This document shows positions 13,201-21,153 of a stretch of DNA of 64,000 nucleotides, in pieces. The position numbers and the translations under genes are program-made. Within the stretch, counting starts at the first letter, position 1. Each line of letters starts with the position of its first letter. The notes beneath the pieces were generated by a model. It did no database searches and was not told the DNA's origin. It saw only the letters and a program-made list of their open reading frames with translations. This DNA comes from Leptasterias polaris (lineage: Eukaryota; Echinodermata; Asteroidea; Forcipulatida; Asteriidae), in contig JAZGTN010000037.1 of the NCBI GenBank assembly GCA_037783415.1, positions 3,410,001 to 3,474,000 on the forward strand, written 5' to 3'.

Positions 13201-16146
13201 AAATAGGGAGATTGCAACGATTGGGCTAGATGGCTCAGTTGGTAGAGCACTGGCACATTAATCCAGAGGTTGCCGGTTCAAATCCCACTCCAAGTCAATT
13301 TTTCTTTGTTTAACCCCAAATTATTGTTTTTTGAATTGTTAAGCTTCCAGGAGCATGTTTCATGGCCATATAAATTGTCATTATTATTACTAATATTAGT
13401 ATTCAAACAAATTTGCTATCAGTTGTAGTTATATATATTTTTGAATTGCGGTGTAACAACATTTAAAAGTAAATTTTGTAATAATTTGAACTCTCTTCTT
13501 CAGCTCGGTTCTCCTTGCAGCAAAAGGCTCACCAAGGCAGCCTTAAAAAAAAAAAATGTGTGTTCACTTATTCTTTGTTTTCTTTTTTTATTTACTTTCC
13601 ATTGCTAGATAAACTGCTATTGTCTGTCCAAATGGGAAGAATCATTGATATAAAACTATACCCTAAATAATGTGTGTTTAGCTATCTGTGGGTGTATGCT
13701 ATGAGGTGGTTCATGCAAGCGGCCATTTTAGCTGAGTGGCAAATTTCAGCTTTCCCATTGGTTGATATGGTTAATTTTGCCATACAGGCTTGTTACTGTT
13801 TTTTGATACTCTTTGTTCAGAGGTGACATAGAGGGCGTGCACAGCCGACACGAACAACAATTGAGCTCAGCATTCTCTGTGTCCTATTTCTATGACAAGA
13901 ATCCAAAAGCCTTCTCCAAACACATGGCTTCCCTACTTCCCCTTTGCAATGAATTATTAAAATTGCAATCTACACTGTATGTTATATATACTAACTGTAT
14001 AATTTAGTCATTACTTTTTCAGTTACTATTTATTAGTAATTATCACCATTGACCAGCCATTCACACAAGTTAATTCATAGACTATTATTTAACTGAAACA
14101 TCAGCCTTGATATAAATGTGTTGGAATGTTCTTAAACATTCTATATGTTGATAAATACTTACATGCTAGACCCTAGACCCTAAGTGTTTTTTAAAAGCTT
14201 TTATTCTCAGATATTTGGTGAAAATATATAGTTTTGAGTTTCGGCAGCAAGTGCCCGGTTTTTTGCAAAGAGTGTCACACAAGAACAGTGTTGTTGCTGT
14301 TAACATTTGAATGAATGTTATGGTACACAATTGGGTAACATTTCAATGAGGTGTATCATTGTAACTTTTTGTCCTATGTTGACACAGCTATAAAGCAATG
14401 GTCTTTCTCTTCCAGATGGAGTTGGCAGTCACGCCGATGTGTCGCCGCGTGTCCGATCTCGGCCGACCGTACAAGCTCCTGAGAGCTTTCCGCCCTCTAT
14501 TGTTCCAGACATCAGAGCACATCTCAACGAGCCCCGCACTAGGGGAGATCATCCCATACTCCACCGCGCTGCACTTCCTGTTTGCCAGAGCTCCCGCTGA
14601 GCTGATGTCACCTCATGAGGTTAGAGGTCATATTTCTTCTGGGTCTGTGGCATTTTCAGGATTATTTTTAAAAATATTGATTTCCTGGTGCTTTCCAAAA
14701 TGTCTTGAAGATGTGGACATCAAGGGAAGGGAGACAAAGACTTCTTACTGGCTAGCAATATTTCAGCTGATAAGCTGATTTCATCAGTTAGGGGGTTATT
14801 ACTATACATTTTTGGTAATGAATACAAGATACCTCAAAAGTGAACTTAAATTCCCTCAATAACCTAATAACTGGATTAGAAGTGGCCTCCTGTCACTGGG
14901 CACACTTGGTGGGTTAGTGGTCAGCCATCTGCTCTAGAATGGCGCGGGTCATGAATTCGAATCACAGCCGAGTAGTATGCCTGTGGGATTTTTTTGTCCA
15001 TAGTACTCGGGAAGGCAATTAGTATACAGTGCTTATCACACATTGATGTTGAGTAAAATAATATTAACAACAATACTAATAATAATGAAAATTCATTCTA
15101 TCTCCACTTGATTTGATAATTCTGTCATTTATGCAAACATGGCACATTTTCATTTATAGTTTTTCACTAATTGGTACTTGTATTTCTGAGTGCAGGTTGC
15201 TGGTTGGTCAACGACACGGTATTCACAATGGCTGAGTGATCACTGCTCAGAAAAAGAGAGACTTGCTTTAATCAGGTTAGTAAAAGACACATTTGAGATT
15301 CATACAGCGCCCTCGTGAACAGTGGTAGGCACTGGTAGGCAAGAAAACCTCGAGAGAGTGGTGTTTTTTCTTTCAGAGTTTCTCATCGCTGAATGTGTTT
15401 CCATTATCTCATGACCTACGGCTGGGAGCACAGTGACACATCCAGGGCCTGCCATTGCTTAGCACCAAAATAGCTAGCTTTGAAATTGGGCTGCTTTCAA
15501 GAAGCAAACTAGATATTTAAAAATGTAACCAGCTGTGATCTGCACAAAATTTCATAGAGCTGCAGCGGACCAGTCACAAAAACACATATTGCGTAGAATT
15601 TAGGAGGGTAACCCATTTCTGTTCAGCAAATGTTGTCCTGCGCTTAGCAGAGTTTGGTACTTAAACAGCTGTTAAATTAGGCCCAGGTCCCACCCATGGA
15701 TCCCCCTTGTTGGTCTACAGCAACCTCAAGCCCCAACCACACTTAATGAAAGACAAGTATTGGTCAAAAATACTCCTTAGAATGTGTGATACCTCTTATA
15801 ACTTCACACCAAGTATTTAAACTTTAACTTAAAATTATAGCTAGATAGCTCAGTTGGTGGAGCACCAGCACATTAATCAGGACGTCACAGGCTTAAGTCA
15901 TGCTTGAGTAATTTTGTCCTTGTTCAACCCAACATTAAATATGAAGTCAGTTTCTCTTGTGGTTTATTACTCATCCAAACTGAACTCAATTTGTCTTGTT
16001 TGTTTGTTTGCAGAGGAACCCTTGAGGCGTATGTACAGTCAGTGAGATCAAGACAAGGGAAGGAATTTGCTCCAATCTATCCCATAATGCTCGACTTGCT
16101 GCAGAGGGGAACGCAGGCATCTGGCTCTGAAACGACGCACACGTAG
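1100..16146 (+). CDS. COG5: COG5, conserved oligomeric Golgi complex subunit 5 (C-terminal part, 13 exons)
   Basis: COG5 belongs to lobe B of the COG tethering complex, which captures recycling vesicles at Golgi cisternae and is needed for normal glycosylation. Thirteen exons with GT/AG borders and matching phases join as 1100-1212, 3465-3542, 4858-4939, 6148-6328, 7159-7320, 8286-8385, 9084-9257, 10606-10709, 11534-11671, 12855-12963, 14416-14619, 15196-15275 and 16014-16146, giving about 551 residues. They follow vertebrate COG5 in order: [89 protein letters not shown]. Vertebrate COG5 is about 840 residues, so roughly the last two thirds is here and the start lies before the window. No domain is missing or broken. 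The gene converges on MOV10L1. Confidence 0.97.
1213..3464 (+). other. COG5 intron with unidentified repeat-like sequence
   Basis: No exon is visible. A near-direct duplication of about 42 bp (acaaaccgagc then agagtgacccaaagag) occurs around 2035-2075 and 2114-2156. The stretch 1320-1790 is GC-richer and open for 114 codons on the minus strand, but that translation resembles no family I know; it may be a mobile-element relic. Confidence 0.4.
3465..3542 (+). CDS. COG5: COG5 exon b
   Basis: 26 whole codons between gttccag and gtaaga, encoding [14 protein letters not shown] and [11 protein letters not shown]. Nearly identical to vertebrate COG5. Confidence 0.95.
4436..4492. repeat. Adenine-rich simple repeat
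   Basis: An A-rich stretch broken by single cytosines inside a COG5 intron, probably the worn tail of a retroposed element. Confidence 0.7.
4858..4939 (+). CDS. COG5: COG5 exon c
   Basis: Acceptor cgttcag, donor gtaagt, ends in phase 1. It encodes [20 protein letters not shown], aligned with the vertebrate DGQPEIFYTFWNSVTQAL segment. Confidence 0.93.
5085..5622. repeat. Diverged tandem repeat, unit ~160-185 bp
   Basis: The phrases gatccactggaagagtctgc, ggacaggtggccagctcaaa and ctgttccattgttgagta recur about every 160-185 bp near 5100, 5280, 5440 and 5590. This is the older parent array from which the 51-bp array that follows was amplified. Confidence 0.75.
5623..5928. repeat. Minisatellite, 6 x 51 bp
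   Basis: Six almost identical units start at 5623, 5674, 5725, 5776, 5827 and 5878, each opening gacaagtggccagccc. Because 51 is a multiple of three, two frames stay open through the array; neither shows splice context or family similarity, so it is not called coding. Confidence 0.95.
6148..6328 (+). CDS. COG5: COG5 exon d
   Basis: Acceptor ctcacag, donor gtgggt, phase 1 in and phase 2 out. [20 protein letters not shown] is conserved. The second half ([19 protein letters not shown]) is a variable linker. Confidence 0.94.
6482..7012. repeat. Minisatellite, ~23 bp unit, about 22 copies
   Basis: Imperfect repeats of ctctgttgtatccctgttta and gaa with frequent one- or two-base length changes. 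It sits in the COG5 intron before exon e. Confidence 0.9.
7159..7320 (+). CDS. COG5: COG5 exon e
   Basis: The acceptor is atgattag with a poor pyrimidine tract, chosen because it keeps phase: the split Ser codon gives [10 protein letters not shown]. It then reads [16 protein letters not shown], a hallmark of the family. A decayed copy of this exon lies at 8442-8545. Confidence 0.93.
7441..7760 (+). mobile_element. LINE 3' fragment (reverse transcriptase ORF tail)
   Basis: The translation includes [40 protein letters not shown] and QLCEDSNLT. This FAGH...[18 protein letters not shown] pattern is the carboxy end of many non-LTR retrotransposon polyproteins. The copy lacks the catalytic polymerase part, so it is a 5'-truncated dead insertion in a COG5 intron. 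Confidence 0.85.
8286..8385 (+). CDS. COG5: COG5 exon f
   Basis: Acceptor aatgcag, donor gtaaat. It encodes [20 protein letters not shown] and ends at EQL in phase 0, matching vertebrate [20 protein letters not shown]. Confidence 0.95.
8442..8545 (+). pseudogene. Decayed duplicate of COG5 exon e
   Basis: From gcttgtcgaggtcgttgtct onward it tracks exon e (7206 onward) base by base with scattered substitutions, and still translates as [17 protein letters not shown] before the frame shifts. It starts only 57 bases after exon f, so it is out of exon order, lacks a plausible acceptor, and runs into a SINE. Not a usable exon. Confidence 0.85.
8530..8930 (+). mobile_element. tRNA-derived SINE
   Basis: A pol III head of tRNA type (gtcgtggcgcaacagactc, then ggttcaagtccc as B box) is followed by a body with aagacacttaaccattttgc and gtccttcggatgggatgtaa. 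Body phrases recur in minus orientation at 18340, 38245 and 56030. Confidence 0.75.
9084..9257 (+). CDS. COG5: COG5 exon g
   Basis: 58 whole codons. The first third ([19 protein letters not shown]) is variable; [20 protein letters not shown] is conserved. The acceptor ctctcag is strong; the donor is gtattg. Confidence 0.95.
9715..10015 (+). mobile_element. tRNA-derived SINE, type B, interrupted
   Basis: The head taccgggtaatcttggttgc, ctagtggtaagaatgg and gttcaaatccc is tRNA-like. Its expected 3' part (ctcgg, agtatgcagtgctttacaca) resumes at 9940 after about 100 unrelated bases. Confidence 0.65.
10134..10344. mobile_element. MITE, family 2 (TTAACCCTC ends)
   Basis: Begins TTAACCCTCTTGCTGTCTGA and ends CAAACAGTAGGAGGGTTAA, an inverted pair. 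Internal gttgtgccaccatacacaac recurs at about 34975. A relative is at 26929-27352. Confidence 0.75.
10606..10709 (+). CDS. COG5: COG5 exon h
   Basis: Acceptor ttctag, donor gtgagt, ends in phase 2. Encodes helical [20 protein letters not shown] followed by MHNEDFKG, as in the vertebrate protein. Confidence 0.94.
11199..11325. mobile_element. Palindromic MITE, family 3
   Basis: The ends ctagatgggagcagactt and gtccactgccacctagc are inverted relatives. The same ends and spacing occur at 58955-59075. Confidence 0.55.
11534..11671 (+). CDS. COG5: COG5 exon i
   Basis: Acceptor gatttcag, donor gtaaga. Encodes the conserved [16 protein letters not shown] and then [14 protein letters not shown]. Confidence 0.95.
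12193..12766. mobile_element. Three GGGCCC-ended MITEs in tandem, sharing ends
   Basis: Three ~195-bp palindromic copies (12193-12386, 12381-12572, 12566-12766) abut so that each GGGCCC end also serves its neighbour. Ends read GGGCCCAATTTCATAGAGCT-like and AGCTCTATGAAATTGGGCCC-like. Middles carry agcaggataccagt and tggtaaccttattctggtaa. Confidence 0.88.
12855..12963 (+). CDS. COG5: COG5 exon j
   Basis: Acceptor tttacacag, donor gtgggt. Encodes [20 protein letters not shown] then ADFAQ, nearly invariant in COG5. Confidence 0.96.
13221..13325 (+). mobile_element. tRNA-derived SINE, type A
   Basis: gggctagatggctcagttgg, tagagcac (A box) and ggttcaaatccc (B box) form a tRNA-like cloverleaf. The 3' arm does not pair with the 5' GGGCTAG, and the run into tttgtttaacccc is shared with other copies, so it is a SINE head rather than a tRNA gene. 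Confidence 0.75.
13833..13895. repeat. Interspersed repeat fragment shared with 37549-37605
   Basis: The text caacaattgagctcagcatt followed by ctctgtgt recurs at 37560-37590 with few changes. Family unknown. Confidence 0.55.
14416..14619 (+). CDS. COG5: COG5 exon k
   Basis: 68 whole codons after cttccag. Encodes [32 protein letters not shown] and [15 protein letters not shown], all conserved. The donor is gttaga. Confidence 0.96.
14895..15065 (+). mobile_element. tRNA-derived SINE, type B
   Basis: gtggtcagccatctgctcta, then gaattcgaatcacag as B box, then cctgtgggatt and cagtgcttatcacacattg, matching the type-B order seen at 35520. Confidence 0.65.
15196..15275 (+). CDS. COG5: COG5 exon l
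   Basis: Acceptor gtgcag, donor gttagt, ends in phase 2. Encodes [20 protein letters not shown], matching the vertebrate [20 protein letters not shown] segment. Confidence 0.95.
15550..15687. mobile_element. Degraded GGGCCC-family MITE
   Basis: atttcatagagctgc at the left and cttaaacagctgttaaatta then ggccca at the right mark the family; the interior is badly diverged. Confidence 0.55.
15838..15935 (+). mobile_element. tRNA-derived SINE, type A (diverged)
   Basis: agctagatagctcagttggt and ggagcaccagcacattaatc match the head at 13224; the B box is decayed to caggcttaagtca. Confidence 0.65.
16014..16146 (+). CDS. COG5: COG5 terminal exon m with stop
   Basis: Acceptor gtttgcag. Encodes [20 protein letters not shown] then [12 protein letters not shown], ending SETTHT before TAG at 16144-16146. 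The C-terminus lies only a few residues from that of vertebrate COG5. Confidence 0.96.
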
Positions 16147-16147
16147 A

Positions 16148-16410
16148 TACAAAAGTCGTTTCTAAGTTTATGAAGACGTAGCCGTGGTTACAAAGATGTA
16201 TCTATGGTTGTCAAGCAGCTGGATCCATGGTTACAGAGATGTATCCACGGTTACAGAGATGTGTCCATGGTTACAAAGACGTAGCCACAGTTATAAAGGT
16301 GCAGCTAGATTCATTGTTACAGAGATGTAGCCACTATTACGAAGATGTATCAATGGTTACAAAGATGTAGCCGTGGTTAGGAAGATGTATCTATGGTTAC
16401 AAAGACATGT
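16148..16410. repeat. Minisatellite, ~20 bp unit, in the COG5 3' UTR
   Basis: Imperfect copies of ggttacaaagatgtagccat begin right after the stop codon and run about 13 units. They are probably transcribed within the COG5 3' UTR. A variant poly(A) signal ATTAAA follows at about 16606; whether it is used cannot be seen. Confidence 0.85.
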
Positions 16411-16929
16411 AGACAGAGTATATATTTTGTACGGGCGGCTTGAGTATCACAAAATGTATAAATGGGTTTGTGCAAACATCTGCTCTTTTTAAGAAGACAT
16501 TTGAAGTAATAGTTAAAAGGGTCCTTGTTGAAGTTAAAACATGACTACCTTCACTGAGAGACTGTAGCAGCAACCTCATTACCCCTGGTACATGTGGTAT
16601 TGGTCAATTAAAATATGCCAGTAGCCGATCAAATCTACACTTGCGCTCAAGTATAGTAGCCAGCAAAAAAGGTATCAAGTCGAAAAGCAACTGGTCCCCT
16701 CTCATTCTTCTTTGAACTTGTGACATGTCTAACTGTATGCAGTTTAGGGTGACCATGTAAAAACACGATTCATTTGAAATGGAATCGTTTAAAATTCTTT
16801 TGACATGTGCGCACAAAAGGGTCCTATAAGTGCCATACAAATACTCAAAAGTTTTTAACAAGTGTGCATGCAATTCAATCACTTTTGGGAGCCGATCAGC
16901 GTTGTTTTTTCAGCACATCCCTACCAGGG

Positions 16930-17065
16930 GGGATGTCAGTCACTTTGTACCTTAAGCGTACCTTGGCAAAGTTGGTCACTTTGTACCTTCCGTAGCAGCG
17001 GCCCTCTAGGTCTGCCAGGTACTGTTGGATGTCGGTAAAATCTTACCTTTTTAGTGACGATGTGG
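16930..17065 (-). pseudogene. Possible exon relic of an unidentified gene
   Basis: On the minus strand a stop-bounded frame reads DIQQYLADLEGRCYGRYK and then VTNFAKVRLRYKVTDIPPGR. The LEGRCYGRYK part recalls the LDGRGYGAYK motif at the start of the ABC-class predicted-ATPase family (PF09818/PF20446). It is short, carries an internal repeat of tacaaagtgac and has no partner exon nearby. Tentative. Confidence 0.25.
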
Positions 17066-17395
17066 CACTCTACTGTTTTACTGTAAAATTTCGTTAAATT
17101 AAACGTGTGCCAAAACAACAAAATACTTTTATTTTCTAAGTGGTACAAGTGGGTTTTTAGTTTTTTTGAACTTGTATTACTAAAACAAAATTGGTACGAG
17201 ATATGAAGTGTCTCGTTAGAAAATACAAAGTGTCTTGTAAAAGGTATGAAGTGTCCCGGGTACGAAGTAGTCAAGGTCTGAAGTGACCTGACACCACCAG
17301 GGGTTGGTGGCGAGAGGTATCGGTACGGCACGCTGCCCATGGTAGCGAGGCTTCTTTAGCAGTAACTAAGTACAACACCAACTTGCCTTTATAGC

Positions 17396-17478
17396 CAGGA
17401 CGTTGCCTATGATCGCCACGAGTGCCTGGCCCTCAGGTGAACGTTGAATCTCTTAGGGTTGCTAAATTTTAGGGGCAG
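17396..17478 (-). pseudogene. Decayed copy of MOV10L1 exon 19
   Basis: Plus-strand text gttgcctatgatcgccacga, gtgcctgg and aacgttgaatctctta tracks 25415-25487 of the real exon. On the minus strand it still begins SNPKRFNV, then loses codons inside the ITRAQ motif and shifts frame. It lies about 3.7 kb beyond the MOV10L1 stop on the 3' side. Confidence 0.85.
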
Positions 17479-17715
17479 TGAAAGGCTGCCCATACTTTTG
17501 CCCTCCATTGGTTGGCAAAACATGCAGCTGTGCCGTCGCAGAAGAAAGGTCAAGAAACATATCGTGTTCAGAAGGATTTATCCTTGGTTACAAACAAATG
17601 CAATATCCATAGTGAAAAAGAAATTCAAGTACATTGTTTCTGTTGTACATGTTTAGGACTGGGCCTTTTTTTTTTACTCATTATTGAAAAAATAGATTGG
17701 TTTTTTAACCATTCT

Positions 17716-18068
17716 TTAAAGGCACTGAACACATTTGGTAATTGCGAAGACCAGCATTCTCACTTGGTGTATCCCAACATATGCATAAAATAACAAACCT
17801 GTGAAAATTTGGGCTCAATTGGTCATCGAATTTGCAAGAGAATAATGAAAGAAAAAAAAACACCCTTGTTGCATTACTTTGTGTGCTTTCAGATGCATAA
17901 TAAAAGACTTCTGGCCAGAAGTCTTTTATTATTTGAGTGAGAAATTACCTCTTTCTCAAAAACTACGTTACTTCAGAGGGAGCCGTTTCTCACAATGTTT
18001 TATGCTGTTGATAGTATTTATGCTAACAATTATTTTGAGTAATTACCAAAAGTGTCCAGTGCCTTTAA
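17716..18068. mobile_element. TTAA-flanked palindromic MITE, family 1 (most intact)
   Basis: Opens TTAAAGGCACTGAACACATT and closes TTACCAAAAGTGTCCAGTGCC then TTTAA. The arms pair over about 26 bases. The centre holds a perfect 34-bp palindrome at 17898-17931 (taataaaagacttctgg and its complement). Confidence 0.85.
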
Positions 18069-18339
18069 ACATGTTTTCACTTACAAATTGTATGTATGGG
18101 TCAGTCATCTAATGATGTTACTTTTCTTTTCGTTACATATCCCGAATACTGTTGGTAGGTCATTGCGTCAAATGCACGCCTGAAATTTTTTACTACTTCT
18201 GGCTCCAAAGCTAGCATACATCTGTGCGATTACCAAAAATAAGAATAATAATAAAACTGAGTTCTTATAAAGCTCTTTATAGGGACATATCAAAGCACTC
18301 ATTAATTGTTTATTCATTTACATAGCACCACGTACCGGT

Positions 18340-18600
18340 CTACAAGGTGCTGTGGCTCAATCTGCAGCCAACCTTATCAGAAAACACCAGGGCGAACCCC
18401 TTTAAATGATAATTGTACTGGGTTCTTTTTAGTGCATATCACAATACACAAAGCCCTTTACGACCCATCCAAAGGACGAAGCAATAATGTTTAATGTGTC
18501 AAGATCGGGACTCAAACCCACACTCTGCTGATGATCAGGAACACCAGAGCTTGACTACTCGGTGCCCTTGACTACTCAGCCATGGAAGAAACCATGTACT
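18340..18600 (-). mobile_element. tRNA-derived SINE, type C
   Basis: Reading the plus strand, gggactcaaaccc (complement of a B box), acaccagagcttgactactc and ccactcagcc-like text form a reversed tRNA head. The body cccatccaaaggacgaagca is shared with 38245-38415. Confidence 0.65.
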
Positions 18601-20825
18601 AAAAAGGTTAAAGTTCATTAAGTTTGGAGCAGTTTTGATGTAACGGGCATTTGTGATAAGATTCACCATGGATTGCAGTCCAAACTCAATTTATCAACAC
18701 ACATGTCCTTGCAAGCAACTTGTTACACATTTTCTAAAATTTATTTAAACAGTAACGGACGGGGATGGTTACAAAGACAGAAAGTTAAGAATATTTTATA
18801 AATGCAATTTTTAATTATTACTTTCTTTATTACGTAGGAAGAATGTATCTCTGGAAAACTGGATTTATCACAATAAAGAACTTGTACATATCTGTCTATT
18901 CAGCATTTTTTGTGTTCTGAGTGTGTGTACCTTTTGACACTGATGGTGTGACCGAGAATGACTTGGTTCGGTTTTTTTAAGAAGTGTCGCTAAAGAAAGT
19001 CTACACAATGGGAGAAAAAATAAAACACCTAGATTTACAGGGTTGACATTTGAGCTGGGAACAAGGAACAATAGGGTTCCCGGTTGTGTACAAACAATAG
19101 GAGGTCCCTGATTGCAGGTGTTTACACACTTGCGTGTATGTGTGTGTCAATGCATTGTTCTCCCTCAACATGGACTTGCCCAAATTGCTTTAAAACTCAG
19201 GGCAAGTAAGTGCTCTTGTCAATATAATGTCACCGTTCTCACAAAGTGGCAAAGTGGCAAATCTGCACCACAGCCAAAATTCTGTGTTTGGAGAAAATCA
19301 CATTGAACTGTTTTTCAAGCTGCTGTTTCAGAGACTGCTTAATTGTTTTTCTTGGACTACTAAAATACAGCCGACCTTCTTCAGACATACACAACTGTCA
19401 ATACGTTTTTCAATCTTGCAACTATTTTGACAAGTTATTTGAAATTCCTAAACACATTCACCACTTCGAGAAAATGAACAAAAGAAACGTGCAGGCAGAG
19501 CCTTGTGTACCAACCAATGCAAATTGAGATTCACCGGTTCCTGATAACGCTAAACTTATAAAGGTCAAGAGATTCGTTGGACCGTGAAAACGCAAAAGTC
19601 AACTTTGTATGTCTTTCAAGAAATCAAAACGCAAAATGGAAAATCTAGTCATTCATAGGTCATGCTAATGAGTGTAATTACAAAACCATTTTTGCAGTGA
19701 CGGCTTCCTGTATATTCAAATTTGCGGCTATGATGTTGCAAAAGAAACATCTATGAAAACGTGCAGTGAGTTCTTGTTTTTAGGTAAATTAGAAGAAAAA
19801 AGGGCTGCAATACCAACTTTTAAAAAGCTTGTTTTTTACAATGAGAAGTCACTTCTTTGGCAACAAAAGGCAATTTAAAAACTTTAAAGGTTAAAATATA
19901 AAGATTAAAACTTGAATCATGCATTAAAATTTGTAAGCTTTGTACAAATGAAAGACAACTAATATGACATTTGGCAAACTAAGTTAAAATCTTAAAAAGA
20001 AAACACAGTGACTCTAATGTTCTTTGAATGCTGTTTACAGAGTCACTTAACATTTCTTGGCAGGACAAATACTGACACTGGTTCACCCCAGAGCTGTGTA
20101 TTAAGAGAGTTGCGACATAGAGGGACCAGTCTTCTTCGGTCATGTGGTTGCTGGACGCCATTTTTGGTCCAAATGTAGCACAACCCAATGGGCAGACAAT
20201 TCTGTCACCCTTCATTCTCCCAAGCATTTTTTTTTTTTGACACCAAATGGCTTCTAATCGCTAGTTGTAGCAGCTCTCAATATTCACCATATCTGCCAAA
20301 CTATGGAATTTCCAGTGGAACACACAAATGCTGTTAGCGCCTAACTACGGGAAAACCCGTCGATGAACAAGAAGTTAGTATCTTGCTTTATACTCTCACT
20401 GCTAGTGATATGAGATGGGAAACATGGCAAAATTTATATGTCATATTACAGAGAATGATATGCTCTTTCCCAACGGTGTACAGTTTGTTTGCACGGCAGT
20501 AAATAATGAATTTCTATTGAAATGCAGCAGTGTACTGTAACAAGTCAGGCAGATATGAGTTAAATGAGAAATTTTACTTTTCGCACCCTACTTATACCAC
20601 ATCAAATCAAGAAATGTCAAATTTAACTGTTGACAATTTTTGGCGATTTCTCCCCTCTCTTCATAAATCAAAGTTGATTAAAAAACTGACAGCACACTCT
20701 CCATTAAATGTATGATTGTGTGTTTCCTTCTGTTGAGCTGTGTACAATTTGTGCCTGCAGGAGGTTCAGACTAGGTGTATATGGCTCTTTTGTAAACATA
20801 TAATGTCACTGGCTATAGAGACCAT
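18601..20825. other. Intergenic stretch without recognised genes
   Basis: AT-rich and mostly unique in this window. Frames are short and lack splice context or family similarity. It should contain the 3' ends of COG5 and possibly MOV10L1; an AATAAA on the plus strand at about 18872 is a candidate signal. Confidence 0.5.
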
Positions 20826-21018
20826 AGCCCAATTTCATAGAGCTGCTTAAGCACAAAAAGTAGCTAAGCATAACAAATGTATGCTTACCAGATTAAGGTT
20901 ACCAGCCAGACTACCATGTCGCATGTATAATTTGTGACTGGTATCCTGCTAATTCCTGCTTAGCAGACAATTGTCAAGCAATATTTCCTGCTTAAGGAGC
21001 TCTATGAAATTGGGCCCA
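20826..21018. mobile_element. GGGCCC-family MITE
   Basis: agcccaatttcatagagctg at the left; gctctatgaaattgggccc at the right; accagattaaggttaccagc inside. It lies about 140 bp beyond the MOV10L1 stop and so may be within its 3' UTR. Confidence 0.88.
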
Positions 21019-21153
21019 TAGTGGCTGCAAGTGTTAGGCATAACAACAATTTTGGGGGTTGGTGCCCTGATTTTGGTAAGCAGAAATTACTCTGTATAGT
21101 TGAATGCTAAGATGCTCTACGGAATTCGCCCCTTAATGAGTTGGCGTTTATGG

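Noticed and set aside
13224..13300. tRNA-like cloverleaf with A and B boxes (also at 15840, 30240, 34855, 35526, 63590)
   Set aside because: Acceptor arms do not pair and each copy runs into a shared downstream body, so they are SINE heads, not tRNA genes.
16936..17340. 134-residue minus-strand frame beginning MGSVPYRYLSPPTPGG
   Set aside because: It is in a different register from the exon-like DIQQYLADLEGR text and looks like chance in repeat-derived sequence.
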